This document shows positions 1 through 8,157 of a stretch of 64,000 nt of DNA, piece by piece. Every line of letters starts with the position of its first letter. Position 1 is the stretch's first letter. The stretch spans positions 4,154,001 through 4,218,000 of the forward strand of contig JAAFYY010000001.1 in assembly GCA_014284505.1 (NCBI GenBank). The letters are read 5' to 3'. Under the pieces are notes generated by a model that worked only from the letters and a program-made list of their open reading frames with translations, ran no database searches and was not told the DNA's origin. The position numbers and the translations under genes are program-made. Source of the DNA: Streptacidiphilus sp. 4-A2. GTDB lineage: Bacteria; Actinomycetota; Actinomycetes; Streptomycetales; Streptomycetaceae.

Positions 1-161
1 AGCACCGCCTCGCGGTTGCCCACATGCCAGTAGATCGCGGTCACCGCGGTGCCCAGCTCGGCGGCCAGCCCACGCATGGTGAGCGCCCCGGGCCCGCTGC
101 GCCGGACCAAGTCGGCGGCGGTCGCGACCACCAGCTCCCGACTGATCTGACTGTCAGTCAT
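1..161 (-). CDS. TetR-family transcriptional regulator, N-terminal part (cut by window edge)
   Basis: Reading leftward from the ATG at 161 gives about 53 codons of a typical TetR DNA-binding head: a first helix followed by the helix-turn-helix segment TMRGLAAELG and the recognition-helix region AIYWHVGNRE, a standard TetR pattern. The ligand-binding C-terminal domain lies outside the window. The gene is divergent from the acetoacetate decarboxylase/SDR/amidohydrolase operon and shares its upstream region, so it is probably the local repressor (inference). A 13-bp odd palindrome overlaps its first codons and a second lies between the two genes, which fits autoregulation. The ligand cannot be predicted. 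Confidence 0.85.
   Translation of the reverse strand, partial: MTDSQISRELVVATAADLVRRSGPGALTMRGLAAELGTAVTAIYWHVGNREAV
148..160. promoter_or_regulatory. 13-bp odd palindrome at the TetR start codon
   Basis: The sequence TGACTG-T-CAGTCA is a perfect inverted repeat with a single central base. It overlaps codons 1-5 of the leftward TetR gene. TetR dimers commonly bind such short palindromes, so it is a candidate autoregulatory operator; binding is inferred only. Confidence 0.4.
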
Positions 162-223
162 CTCTTCTCCGCCGACAGGCGAATGATCTCCGGCATGACT
201 CTTCACCCTTCGCGAGCAACGGA

Positions 224-236
224 GTAACAGTGTTAC
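224..236. promoter_or_regulatory. 13-bp odd palindrome in the TetR/ADC intergenic region
   Basis: GTAACA-G-TGTTAC is a perfect inverted repeat with one central base, lying between the divergent TetR gene and the rightward operon. It sits about 50 bp before the preferred start codon at 287. Its position suits an operator controlling the rightward operon. Its half-site differs from that of the palindrome at 148-160, so the two may not bind the same protein. Confidence 0.45.
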
Positions 237-286
237 AGAGCTTCGCCAGGCCGGTGGCGGCCTTGTGGAAGAAAGGCGGAACAGCC

Positions 287-1108
287 ATGGCACGAGTACG
301 GTACGGCCCGCGCCCGGAGGCCGGGACGACGGCGGCGGCAGGCGAACGGGCCGCCCTGCCCGACATCTGGTCCACCGGGGTGGTCGCCGTCTGGGAGACC
401 GACCCGGACGCGGTGGCCCAGGTGCTGCCGCCCCCGCTGAAGCCCGCCGAAGAGGCGCTGGTGCGGGTGAACATCAGTCAGGTCGACCTGTTCGGAACCC
501 CGCTGGGGGCGGGATCGTTCGCGGTGAGCGCCCAGCACGGGCCGCACCGCGGCTGGTACCCGCTGGTCATGCCGATGACCACCGAACGGGCGCTGATCGG
601 CGGCCGGGAGGTCTACGGCGAACCGAAGAAGCTGGGCGAGGTCGTGGTGGAACGGCTGGCCGATCCCGCGGGCGACCAGGTCCGGGCCCGGCTGGCCCGG
701 CACGGCATCAGCTTCGCCGAGGTGCGCGGACGCGTCGCGGGCGAGCTGCCGCTGCCCGAACCGGCGGAGAAGCTGGACTTCTACTTCAAGTTCCTGCCCG
801 CCGTGGACGGCTCCGGCTTCGACCTGGACCCGGTGCTGGTGCACTGCCTGCGCAAGGAGCGGGTGCGGCGGCTGGAGCGGGTGGACGGCGAGGTACTGCT
901 GCGCGAGTCGCCGTTCGACCCGGTCGCGGACCTCCCGGTGCTCCGGCTGCTGGAGATCACCATCGGCGAGAAGACCAGCGACCAGCGCGGCCGGGTGGTG
1001 GAACGGGTCAGCGCCCAGGCCCTGCTGCCGTACATCCACCAGCGCTACGACGACCCGCAGCAGCTGCTGGACGCCCCGCTGCCGCCCGCCCCCGGACCGG
1101 AGGCGTGA
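287..1108 (+). CDS. Acetoacetate decarboxylase family protein
   Basis: The product of about 273 residues belongs to the acetoacetate decarboxylase (ADC) superfamily. It carries YGEPKK at residues 110-115, matching the ADC segment whose adjacent lysines form and tune the Schiff base with a beta-keto acid. The family also includes aldolases and dehydratases, so the true substrate is open. I prefer the ATG at 287 because GAAAGGCGGA lies just before it and the candidate operator at 224-236 lies upstream; the frame is open back to 230. It is the first gene of an operon whose next gene starts within its stop codon (TGATG). A role in degrading a keto-acid intermediate is inferred from the operon. 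Confidence 0.85.
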   Translation: MARVRYGPRPEAGTTAAAGERAALPDIWSTGVVAVWETDPDAVAQVLPPPLKPAEEALVRVNISQVDLFGTPLGAGSFAVSAQHGPHRGWYPLVMPMTTERALIGGREVYGEPKKLGEVVVERLADPAGDQVRARLARHGISFAEVRGRVAGELPLPEPAEKLDFYFKFLPAVDGSGFDLDPVLVHCLRKERVRRLERVDGEVLLRESPFDPVADLPVLRLLEITIGEKTSDQRGRVVERVSAQALLPYIHQRYDDPQQLLDAPLPPAPGPEA

Positions 1109-1997
1109 TGGAACTCGTCCCGGGACAGGTCGCCGTGGTGACCGGCGCGGCCGGAGGAATCGGGCTGGCCATGGCCGAGCGCTTCGCCGCCGAGGGGCTG
1201 CGGGTGGTCCTCGCCGACGTGGAGCAGCCCGCGCTCGACAAGGCCGTCGGCAGCCTGCGCGAACGCGGCGCGCAGGCGGTCGGGCAGGTCACCGACGTGT
1301 CCGAGCGCGACAGCGTGGAGGCCCTGGCGGACGCGGCCTACAGCGCCTTCGGCGCGGTGCATGTGCTGTGCAACAACGCCGGGGTCGGCTCCGGGGCCGA
1401 GGGCCGGATGTGGGAGCACGAGCCCAACGACTGGAAGTGGGCCTTCGCGGTGAACGTCTGGGGCGTCTTCCACGGCATCCAGGCCTTTGTGCCCCGGATC
1501 GGGCGGGCGGCCCGGGTCACCTGGTCAACACCTCCTCTTCGGACGGCGGCATCGCCCCGCTGCCCACCGCGTCGGTGTACGCGGTGACCAAGTCGGCCGT
1601 GGTCACCATGACCGAGTCGCTCTACGCGCATCTGCGGGCCGAGCAGGCCCCGATCGGCGCATCGGTGCTGTTCCCCGGACCGCACATGCTGCGCACCGGC
1701 TTGTGGGAGTCGCACCGCAACCGCCCCGAGCGGTTCGCCAAGCAGCGCCCCCGGCGCACCCCGTACCGCAGCCTCGCCCAGTGGGAGGCGGCGATGGCGG
1801 CCGCCGGCCGGCCGGTCGAGTTCACCCCGGTCGAGGAGGTCGCCGCAGCGGTGGTCGACGGCATCCGCGCCGACCGCTTCTGGATGCTGCCGCCGAGCGA
1901 GCACAGCGATCTTCAGATCCGGGCCCGCTCGCAGTCGATGCTGGACCGCAGCAACCCCGCCTACCTGGAACGCTTCATCCTGGAGGAGGAGACGTGA
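1108..1997 (+). CDS. SDR family NAD(P)-dependent oxidoreductase (one frameshift)
   Basis: This is a classical short-chain dehydrogenase. The cofactor glycine motif TGAAGGIG is at residues 12-19, NNAG follows near residue 92, and the catalytic YAVTK (Tyr-x3-Lys) follows an NTSSSDGG strand. The frame changes near 1490-1515, between VPR and GHLVNTSS; one base appears to be missing, and both halves are conserved SDR sequence, so this looks like a sequence error. The ATG overlaps the stop of the decarboxylase gene, and the next gene starts on its stop codon as GTGA. The tail after the catalytic core (about 90 residues) is typical of the actinobacterial SDRs found beside amidohydrolases. The substrate is unknown. 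Confidence 0.85.
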
Positions 1998-3338
1998 CCG
2001 CCACCGCCAACGCCGCCGCAGCCCGGGACCACGACCACGACCAGCCCTATCTGGTGGTCTCCTCCGACTGCCATGCGGGACTGCCGACCGAGCTCTACCG
2101 CCCCTACCTGGAGCAGGCCCACCACGCGCCTTCGACGAGTACCTGGGCCAGGACCAGCAGCGCCGGGAGGAGGCAACCCGGCTCGGGGTCCGCAACGAGA
2201 CCTTCGCGCAGAAGTGGTTCGAGGAGCATGAGGAGGGCCTGCGCGGCGGCTGGGACCCGATCCAGCGGGACAAGGAGCTGGACGGCGACGGGGTCGCGGC
2301 CGAGGTGGTGTTCCCGGACGCGGACGCGGTCGACAGCCGCACCGCCGCGCCCTTCGGGTCGGCCTGGGACTGCGCGGCGACCAGGACCCGGTGCTGGGCA
2401 TGGCCGGGGCCCGGGCCCACAACCGCTGGCTCGCCGAATTCATCACCGGCGGAGCCAACCCGGAGCGCCGCTGCGGCGTGGCCCTGCTGCCCATCACCGG
2501 CGAGGTGCAGGCCGTGGTCGCCGAGGTCAGGCGGGCACACCGATCCGGCCTGGGCGCGGTCATGATCCCGTCGATGTGGGTGGACCAGCCGCCCTACCAC
2601 GACCGCAGGTACGACCCAGTGTGGGCCGTGTGCCAGGAACTGCGGATGCCGGTGCTGACCCACTCGGGCGCGGCCCCGCGCCACGAGTACGGCGACCACC
2701 TGGGCATCTATGTCACCGAGGTGACCTTCTGGCCGTCCCGTCCGCTGTGGTTCCTGCTCTGGTCGGGGGTGTTCGAGCGCTTCCCCGGCCTGCGCTTCGG
2801 CGTGGCCGAGTCGGGCTGCTGGTGGCTGCCCAACCTGCTCTGGTTCATGGACCGGCTGTACCTGGGCGCGCACGGCGGCAAGAAGCTGTCACCGTTCGCC
2901 GAACTGTCGATGCCCCCGAGCTCCTATGTGGACCGCAACTGCTTCATCGCCGCGACCAACACCAAGCGGCGGGAGCTGGCACAGCGCTACGAGGCCGGGG
3001 TCGGCAACATCTGCTGGGGCAGCGACTTCCCGCACCCGGAGGGGACCTGGCCGAACACGCGTGAATGGCTGCGCACCACCTTCCATGACATACCCGTCAG
3101 CGAGACCAGGCAGATGCTGGGGCTCTCCTGCGCGGAGCTCTTCGGTTTCGACCTGGACAAGCTCGCGCCGATAGCGCGGCGGATCGGGCCGACCCCGGCC
3201 GAGCTGGGGCAGCCGGCGGACCAAGCCCCGGTGACGGCCGCCTGGGCCCCGGCCAGGGAGGTCGGACGGCACTGGCTGACCGGCAATGACTTCCCGTTCG
3301 TCGGTACCGCCGCACCGACCCCGGGGAGCACGCTGTGA
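1994..3338 (+). CDS. Amidohydrolase family (ACMSD-like TIM barrel) protein 1 (two frameshifts)
   Basis: The GTG at 1994 overlaps the SDR stop. The product is a metal-dependent hydrolase of the amidohydrolase-2 family: SSDCHAG near the N-terminus matches the D-x-H metal-binding strand, AHNRW marks the middle, and WGSDFPHPEGTWP near the C-terminus carries the late metal-ligand aspartate. The frame moves by one base near 2128 (after EQAHHA) and again near 2370 (before MLGMAGARAHNRW). Each can be explained by a single missing base. The family includes decarboxylases as well as hydrolases. It is closely related to the following gene, so the two may be tandem duplicates or a heteromeric pair acting on a ring-cleavage-type intermediate (inference). 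Confidence 0.8.
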
Positions 3339-3402
3339 CTGGGCAGCACGCTGTGACCAGGAAGCCCGCTGTGACCAGGCAGCCCGCTGTGACCAGGCAG
3401 CA
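3331..3402 (+). repeat. Four tandem 18-bp units across the start of amidohydrolase 2
   Basis: Four imperfect 18-bp copies (CGCTGTGACCAGGCAGCA type) run from 3331 to 3402. Each contains CTGTGACC, so in-frame GTG codons occur at 3335, 3353, 3371 and 3389. Each unit adds six residues (V-T-x-x-x-A). The first GTG overlaps the stop of the previous gene. The expansion multiplies possible translation starts without changing the reading frame. Confidence 0.9.
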
Positions 3403-4642
3403 CGAACCGGCCGAGCAGCCCCGGCGATACACCGTGATCTCCGCCGACTGCCACGCCGGCGCCGATCTGCTCGACTACCGGCCCTATCTGGAGGCGCGCC
3501 ACCACCAGGCCTTCGACGCCTGGGCGGCCACCTATGTGAACCCGTACGCCGACCTCCAGGCACCGGAAGCGGAACGCAACTGGGACTCCGCCCGGCGGCT
3601 GGCCGAGCTGGAGGCGGACGGGATCGTCGCCGAGGTCATCTACCCGAACACCGTCCCGCCGTTCCATCCCAGCGCCGGGCTGACCGCGGGTCAGCCCAGC
3701 AGCGAGGAGTTCGAGCTGCGCTGGGCCGGCCTGCGGGCCCACAACCGGTGGATGGCCGACTTCTGCGCCCAGGCCCCGGGCCGCCGGGCCGGCACCTTCC
3801 AACTGCTGCTGGGCGATGTCGACCAGGCCGTGGCCGAAGTCCGGCGCTGTCAGGCGGCCGGGCTCACCGGGGGTGCGGTCCTGCCCGGCGTTCCCCCGGG
3901 CTCGCCGGTGCCCGAGCTGTATTCGCGGGTCTACGACCCGCTGTGGGCGGTCTGCGCGGAGCTGGGCGTGCCGGTGAACCACCACGGCGGCTCGGCCGGA
4001 CCGGAGCTGGGCACGGAACCGGCGGCACGGGCGGTGTTCATGGTGGAGACCACCTGGTTCTCGCACCGGGCCCTGTGGCACCTGGTCTTCGGCGGGGCGT
4101 TCCGGCGCCACCCCGGGCTGCGGCTGGTACTGACCGAGCAGGGCTCCGGCTGGATCCCTGGCGTGCTGGACATGCTGGACTACTACCATCAGCGGCTGGT
4201 CGGCGGGGCCACGGACGCGGCGACCGCCGAGTCCAAGTTCGGCGCTGGCCTCGCCCAGTCCATGGGTGAGCGCCCGGGTGCGGTCTGGGAACACAACTGC
4301 TTTGTCGGCGCCAGCTTCATGCGCGCCCACGAGGTGCCGCTGCGATCCCGGATCGGCCTCGACAAGATCATGTGGGGCAGCGACTACCCCCATGACGAGG
4401 GAACCTGGCCGTACACCACCGAGGCCCTGCGCACTGCCTACGCCGGGCTGCCGTACTCCGAGGTGGCGGCGATGGTCGGTGGCAACGCCGCCCGGGTCTA
4501 CGGTTTCGACCTGCCCGCCCTGGAGTCGCTGGCCTCCAAGGTCGGCCCGCTGGTGTCCGAGGTCGCCCAGCCGCTGGATCAGCCACCGGCGGGCGCGACC
4601 AGTCCGGCCTTCGCGACCGGATCCGGGGTCCGCGTCTGGTGA
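3335..4642 (+). CDS. Amidohydrolase family (ACMSD-like TIM barrel) protein 2
   Basis: This is an intact ORF of 435 residues from the first GTG. ISADCHAG near residue 37 is the first metal-binding strand, AHNRWMADF follows mid-protein, and WGSDYPHDEGTWP near residue 365 contains the catalytic metal-ligand aspartate, all as in the preceding paralogue. Four in-frame GTG codons in an 18-bp tandem repeat make the exact start uncertain; 3335 overlaps the upstream stop (GTGA) and suits translational coupling. It ends the operon TetR // ADC - SDR - amidohydrolase - amidohydrolase. Known family members decarboxylate or hydrolyse aromatic-ring cleavage products; here the substrate is not predictable. 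Confidence 0.85.
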   Translation: MTGQHAVTRKPAVTRQPAVTRQHEPAEQPRRYTVISADCHAGADLLDYRPYLEARHHQAFDAWAATYVNPYADLQAPEAERNWDSARRLAELEADGIVAEVIYPNTVPPFHPSAGLTAGQPSSEEFELRWAGLRAHNRWMADFCAQAPGRRAGTFQLLLGDVDQAVAEVRRCQAAGLTGGAVLPGVPPGSPVPELYSRVYDPLWAVCAELGVPVNHHGGSAGPELGTEPAARAVFMVETTWFSHRALWHLVFGGAFRRHPGLRLVLTEQGSGWIPGVLDMLDYYHQRLVGGATDAATAESKFGAGLAQSMGERPGAVWEHNCFVGASFMRAHEVPLRSRIGLDKIMWGSDYPHDEGTWPYTTEALRTAYAGLPYSEVAAMVGGNAARVYGFDLPALESLASKVGPLVSEVAQPLDQPPAGATSPAFATGSGVRVW

Positions 4643-4750
4643 CCCGGCGGACGGCGGTCCAACGGTGTGGCGAGCGGCGGCCCGCCACGCCGCGTACCAG
4701 TCGGTAACGACCTCTAGCCAGTGCCGATACGACCGCCTACGCTTCCGGCC

Positions 4751-5621
4751 ATGCCTAACCTGCCCAATGCCGTGCTCTGGTCGATACCCGCGTTCGTCCT
4801 GCTCACCGCCATCGAGATCGTCTCCTTTCTGATCCACCCCGACGAGACCGAGCAGGGGTACGCGGGCCAGGACACCGCGACCAGCCTCACCATGGGCCTG
4901 GGCAGCCTGGTCACCAACCTGGGCTGGAAGATCCCCGCGTTCGCCCTCTACAACCTGCTGTACGCGGCGACCCCGCTGCGGCTCCCGGTCCAGTGGTGGA
5001 CCACCGTGCCGCTGATGCTGCTCGGGCAGGACTTCTGCTACTACTGGTCGCACCGCAGCACCCACCGGGTGCGGCTGCTGTGGGCCCAGCACGTGGTGCA
5101 CCACTCCAGCCAGAACTACAACCTGTCCACCGCGCTGCGCCAGCCCTGGAACCGACCTGACCTTCGGCCTCTTCTACGCGCCGCTGGTGCTGGGCGTCTC
5201 CCCGGCCGCGGTGGCCTTCTGCTCCTCGGTGAGCCTGGTGTACCAGTTCTGGATCCACACCGAGCGGATCGACCGGCTGCCCCGCCCGGTCGAGTTCCTC
5301 TTCAACACCCCCTCCCACCACCGGGTGCACCACGCCTCGCAGGGCGGGTACCTGGACCGCAACTTCGGCGGCATCCTGATCGTGTGGGACCGGCTGTTCC
5401 ATTCCTTCACCTCCGAGACTCTGCGGCCGGTGTACGGCCTGACCAAGAACATCTCCACCTTCAACCCGCTGCGCGTGGCGACCCACGAGTACGCCGCCAT
5501 CGGCCGGGACCTGGCCTCGGCCAGGAGCTGGCGCGAACGCGCGGGCTTCCTGTTCCGCGGCCCGGGCTGGCGCCCCGAGTCCACGACCACCGGGGCCGCG
5601 GACATCCGGATCGCCGCGTGA
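4751..5621 (+). CDS. Sterol desaturase / fatty-acid hydroxylase family membrane protein (one frameshift)
   Basis: This multi-pass membrane protein has the diiron histidine clusters of the ERG3/FA-hydroxylase superfamily: HRSTH, HVVHH and, after the break, SHHRVHH. The frame shifts near 5150 in CAGCCCTGGAACCGACC; removing one A restores a continuous RQPW-TDLTFG reading, so an inserted base is likely. I prefer the ATG at 4751, although the frame is open to a GTG at 4721 and no strong ribosome site is visible. Such enzymes hydroxylate or desaturate lipids such as carotenoids, sterols or fatty acids. The next gene starts on its stop codon (GTGA), so the two are translationally coupled. Confidence 0.8.
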
Positions 5622-6343
5622 CCCCTGCCAACCGGCTGCCGGCCGTGTACGCGCTGGTGTCGGTGGGGTATCTCGGCTGCATACTGGCCGGCCTGACACC
5701 GGCGCAGGACATCACCAAGCCACTGCTCATGCCACTGCTCGCGCTGGCCGTGAGCCGGCGAGCACTCCCCTCCGGCGCCGCACGGCTGCTCCTCGGCGCG
5801 CTGATCGCCTCCTGCGCCGGGGACACCCTGCTGCTCTTCGGCGGCAACTGGTTCCTTGTCGGGATGGGCGGCTTCGCCGTCGCCCATGTCTGCTACATCT
5901 CGCTGTTCGTGCGCGGCGGGGCGCTGCGCGACCGCGGCCGACTGCTCTGTGCCGCTGCGGGATACGGCCTGCTCTGGCTCGTCCTGATCACCTCCCTGTG
6001 GCCGGACCTGGCCCCTGGCCTGCGCCTGCCTCTCGCCGGGTACAGCCTGCTACTGGCCGGCACCGCCGTCACCTCGGCCTGCCTGAGTCGCCGCACCGGC
6101 CTGGGCGGCGGCCTGTTCCTGCTCTCGGACAGTCTGATCGCCAGCGGCCTGGCCCACTGGCCGCAACTGCCGGTGGCCGACTTCTGGGTGATGTCCACCT
6201 ATCTGGTCGGGCAGTACCTGCTGGCGTCGGGCACCGTCCGCACCATCGGGTGCAACCACAGGGTTGCACAAAGTCCGGCCGATGTGCAACCATCAGGTAG
6301 CACATCATCAAGAGGGGGTTCCAGATGGAGCGTGCATTCCTGA
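5618..6343 (+). CDS. YhhN (TMEM86/lysoplasmalogenase-like) family membrane protein
   Basis: The GTG at 5618 overlaps the stop of the desaturase-like gene. The product of about 241 residues is almost entirely hydrophobic helices (about eight) with the acidic LPxAGDxxLLFGG-like element (SCAGDTLLLFGGNW) typical of the YhhN family. Eukaryotic members (TMEM86) hydrolyse lysoplasmalogen vinyl ethers; bacterial function is uncertain. The last 25-30 residues are hydrophilic and overlap both the ArsR operator and the start of the next gene, so the true C-terminus may be nearer 6250 if there is an undetected shift. Pairing with a lipid hydroxylase suggests a membrane-lipid role (inference). Confidence 0.7.
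   Translation: MTPANRLPAVYALVSVGYLGCILAGLTPAQDITKPLLMPLLALAVSRRALPSGAARLLLGALIASCAGDTLLLFGGNWFLVGMGGFAVAHVCYISLFVRGGALRDRGRLLCAAAGYGLLWLVLITSLWPDLAPGLRLPLAGYSLLLAGTAVTSACLSRRTGLGGGLFLLSDSLIASGLAHWPQLPVADFWVMSTYLVGQYLLASGTVRTIGCNHRVAQSPADVQPSGSTSSRGGSRWSVHS
6250..6291. promoter_or_regulatory. Triple half-site operator for the SRPBCC-ArsR operon
   Basis: Three copies of one 8-bp half-site alternate in orientation: GTGCAACC at 6250-6257, GGTTGCAC at 6262-6269 and GTGCAACC at 6284-6291. The first pair has a 4-bp spacer. The second pair extends to 9-bp arms (6262-6270 and 6283-6291). The array lies 35-75 bp before the SRPBCC start and is a strong candidate binding site for the ArsR protein encoded downstream. 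Confidence 0.65.
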
Positions 6344-6924
6344 ACGACACAACCCCAGAGCCGGAGCACAAGCCCGAACCGGAGCACAAGTCCGAGCACA
6401 AGCTCAAGCACGGCCCGGAGCACGGCCCGGAGCACGCAGGCAGGAGCGGTCGGCCCGTCCACGCGCCGGAAGGCAACCAGCGCGAGGTCGAGCGGGAGAT
6501 CGTCATCGACGCGTCCGCCGAGCGGGTCTGGCGGGTCCTCACCGACCCCGCCTTCCTCGGCTCATGGTTCGGCGCGGGCGCCCCGGCAGAGATCGATCTG
6601 CGCCCGGGCGGCCGACTGCTCTTCGACCGCGGGGCGCAGGGCCCGCTCCCCGCCCGGATCGACCAGGTGCAGCCGCCCAGGCTGCTCTCCTTCCGCTGGT
6701 CGCGCAGCGCCCCGGAGCAGGAGTTGGCGACGGACAACGGAACCCTGGTGGAGTTCCAGCTGGTGCCGGAGGGTTCCGGCATCCGGCTGCGGGTCCGCGA
6801 GAGCGGCTTCACCCACCGGCCCATAGCCGGGCCCGCGGTCATGGGCTGGCGGCCGCGGCGCGACGCGGGCTGGCCCGGGAAACTGAACGAACTGCGTGAG
6901 CATGTGGAGCGGCAAGCGGTATGA
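6325..6924 (+). CDS. SRPBCC (AHSA1-type) domain protein with charged His-rich N-terminus
   Basis: The 199-residue protein has an unusual N-terminal tail of about 50 residues rich in Pro-Glu-His-Lys repeats (PEHK, PEPEHKSEHK), then an AHSA1/START-like SRPBCC fold from about residue 53 (REIVIDASAERVWRVLTDP, GSWFGAGAPAEIDLRPGG). These folds bind hydrophobic ligands or act as small lyases or cyclases. AGAGGGGG precedes the ATG at 6325. The ArsR gene starts within its stop codon (ATGA), and the operator array lies upstream. In ArsR-AHSA1 pairs the repressor controls its partner; the ligand is unknown. The histidine-rich tail could bind metal (inference). Confidence 0.85.
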   Translation: MERAFLNDTTPEPEHKPEPEHKSEHKLKHGPEHGPEHAGRSGRPVHAPEGNQREVEREIVIDASAERVWRVLTDPAFLGSWFGAGAPAEIDLRPGGRLLFDRGAQGPLPARIDQVQPPRLLSFRWSRSAPEQELATDNGTLVEFQLVPEGSGIRLRVRESGFTHRPIAGPAVMGWRPRRDAGWPGKLNELREHVERQAV

Positions 6925-7250
6925 CACTCGAACCGGGGGCTGTCGACGCGGTGCTGTCGGGACTGGCCGACCCGACCCGCCGCGCGGTGCTGGACGCACT
7001 CGCCACCCAGGGCGGGGCCACTGCCACGACGCTCTCGGCCCAACTGCCGGTGAGCCGTCAGGCCGTGGTCAAGCATCTCGCCGTCCTGGAGCGCGGCGGC
7101 CTGGTCACCTCCGCCCGGAGCGGACGCGAGGTCCGCTACACCGTCCGACCGGACCGGCTGGACGAAGCCGCCCACTGGATGGCAGCGCTCGCCACCCAGT
7201 GGGAGACCCGGCTCCAGGCGATCAAGGAGCTCGCCGAGAGCGAGGACTGA
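6921..7250 (+). CDS. ArsR-family winged-helix transcriptional regulator
   Basis: This intact 109-residue protein is an ArsR/HxlR-like winged helix: LADPTRRAVLDAL at residues 16-28, the recognition region LPVSRQAVVKHLAVLERGGL in the middle, and a wing REVRYTV. There is no cysteine metal-site motif, so it is not a classical arsenic or cadmium sensor. It belongs to the ArsR group that travels with SRPBCC proteins. It is coupled to the upstream SRPBCC gene by an ATGA overlap. The triple GTGCAACC half-site array upstream of the operon is its likely target. Confidence 0.9.
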   Translation: MTLEPGAVDAVLSGLADPTRRAVLDALATQGGATATTLSAQLPVSRQAVVKHLAVLERGGLVTSARSGREVRYTVRPDRLDEAAHWMAALATQWETRLQAIKELAESED

Positions 7251-7272
7251 CGGGCGCGCGCCCGGCGGTCGG

Positions 7273-8070
7273 TCAGGGCTTGCGGGCGACGCCCACCGCC
7301 GCCAGGCGCAGCACCGGGTTGTCGACGAGCGAGGGCGTGTCCTCGTCCGGACGCCATTCGGTGACGGTGACCACCCCCGGCTCGACCAGGTCCAGGCCCT
7401 CAAGGAAGGCCGCGACCTCGGGCAGAGTACGGAACTGCCCGCGACCGACCCCCTGGCGCAGCGCCGCCTCGGCGGCGATGGTGCCTTCGTCCGCGGAGTC
7501 GTCGGGGGTGATCAGGTGATGGATGAACACATAGCTGCCCGACGGCAGGGCGTCGATCAGCTGCCGGACGATCCGCAGCGGCTCCTCGTTGTCCAGCACA
7601 TAGTGCAGGATTCCGCAGAGCAGCAGCCCCACCGGCTGCTCGAAGTCGATGTGCTCGCGCAGCGTGGGCTCGGCGAGGATCGCTGCCGGGTCGCGCAGGT
7701 CGCCGACGGCGACGACGGTTTCCTTGCTGTCGGCGAGCAGTGCCCGGGCGTGGGCGAGCACCACCGGATCGTTGTCGACATAGACCACCCGGGTCGACGG
7801 TTCGAGCTGCTGAGCGATCTGGTGGACGTTGTCCGCCGTGGGCAGACCCGAGCCGATGTCCACCAGCTGGCGCAGCCCGGCCTCCCCCACCAGGTAACGC
7901 ACCACCCGGCGCAGCACCGCCCGCTGCTGCCGGACCCCCAGGTGGACAGCGGGAAGTGCCTGCTCGATACGGTCACCGACCTGCCGGTCGGAGGCATAGT
8001 TGTCTTTTCCGCCGAGCAGATAGTCGTAGATCCGAGCGATGTTCGGCTGCGGCATATCGAATTCCGTCAC
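7273..8070 (-). CDS. SAM-dependent methyltransferase (DUF574 / Methyltransf_19 type)
   Basis: This intact protein of about 265 residues has the N-terminal signature PNIARIYDYLLGGKDNY of the actinobacterial S-adenosylmethionine methyltransferase family formerly called DUF574. A Rossmann motif (VDIGSGLPT) and the acidic ribose-binding strand VVYVDNDPVV follow. The frame is open to an ATG at 8115, but the GTG at 8070 has GGGGAGGA seven bases upstream and is preferred. The substrate is unknown; many paralogues occur per streptomycete genome. It converges with the ArsR gene, with a GC-rich self-complementary stretch at 7251-7264 between them. Confidence 0.85.
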   Translation of the reverse strand: MTEFDMPQPNIARIYDYLLGGKDNYASDRQVGDRIEQALPAVHLGVRQQRAVLRRVVRYLVGEAGLRQLVDIGSGLPTADNVHQIAQQLEPSTRVVYVDNDPVVLAHARALLADSKETVVAVGDLRDPAAILAEPTLREHIDFEQPVGLLLCGILHYVLDNEEPLRIVRQLIDALPSGSYVFIHHLITPDDSADEGTIAAEAALRQGVGRGQFRTLPEVAAFLEGLDLVEPGVVTVTEWRPDEDTPSLVDNPVLRLAAVGVARKP

Positions 8071-8157
8071 TGCGGTCCTCCCCGGACATCCAGCCAGACA
8101 CTGGATGATGATCATAGGGCAGTGGTGTTCGATCGACCCCGGGGGCGCCGCGCCGGC

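Noticed and set aside
233-1039. Long leftward ORF opposite the decarboxylase gene
   Set aside because: Its reading has no domain and is the mirror of a strongly conserved gene; it reflects the high third-position GC.
1368-1997. Separate small SDR gene starting at 1368
   Set aside because: It is the C-terminal half of the SDR at 1108 in a shifted frame, with the catalytic Tyr/Lys but no cofactor motif of its own.
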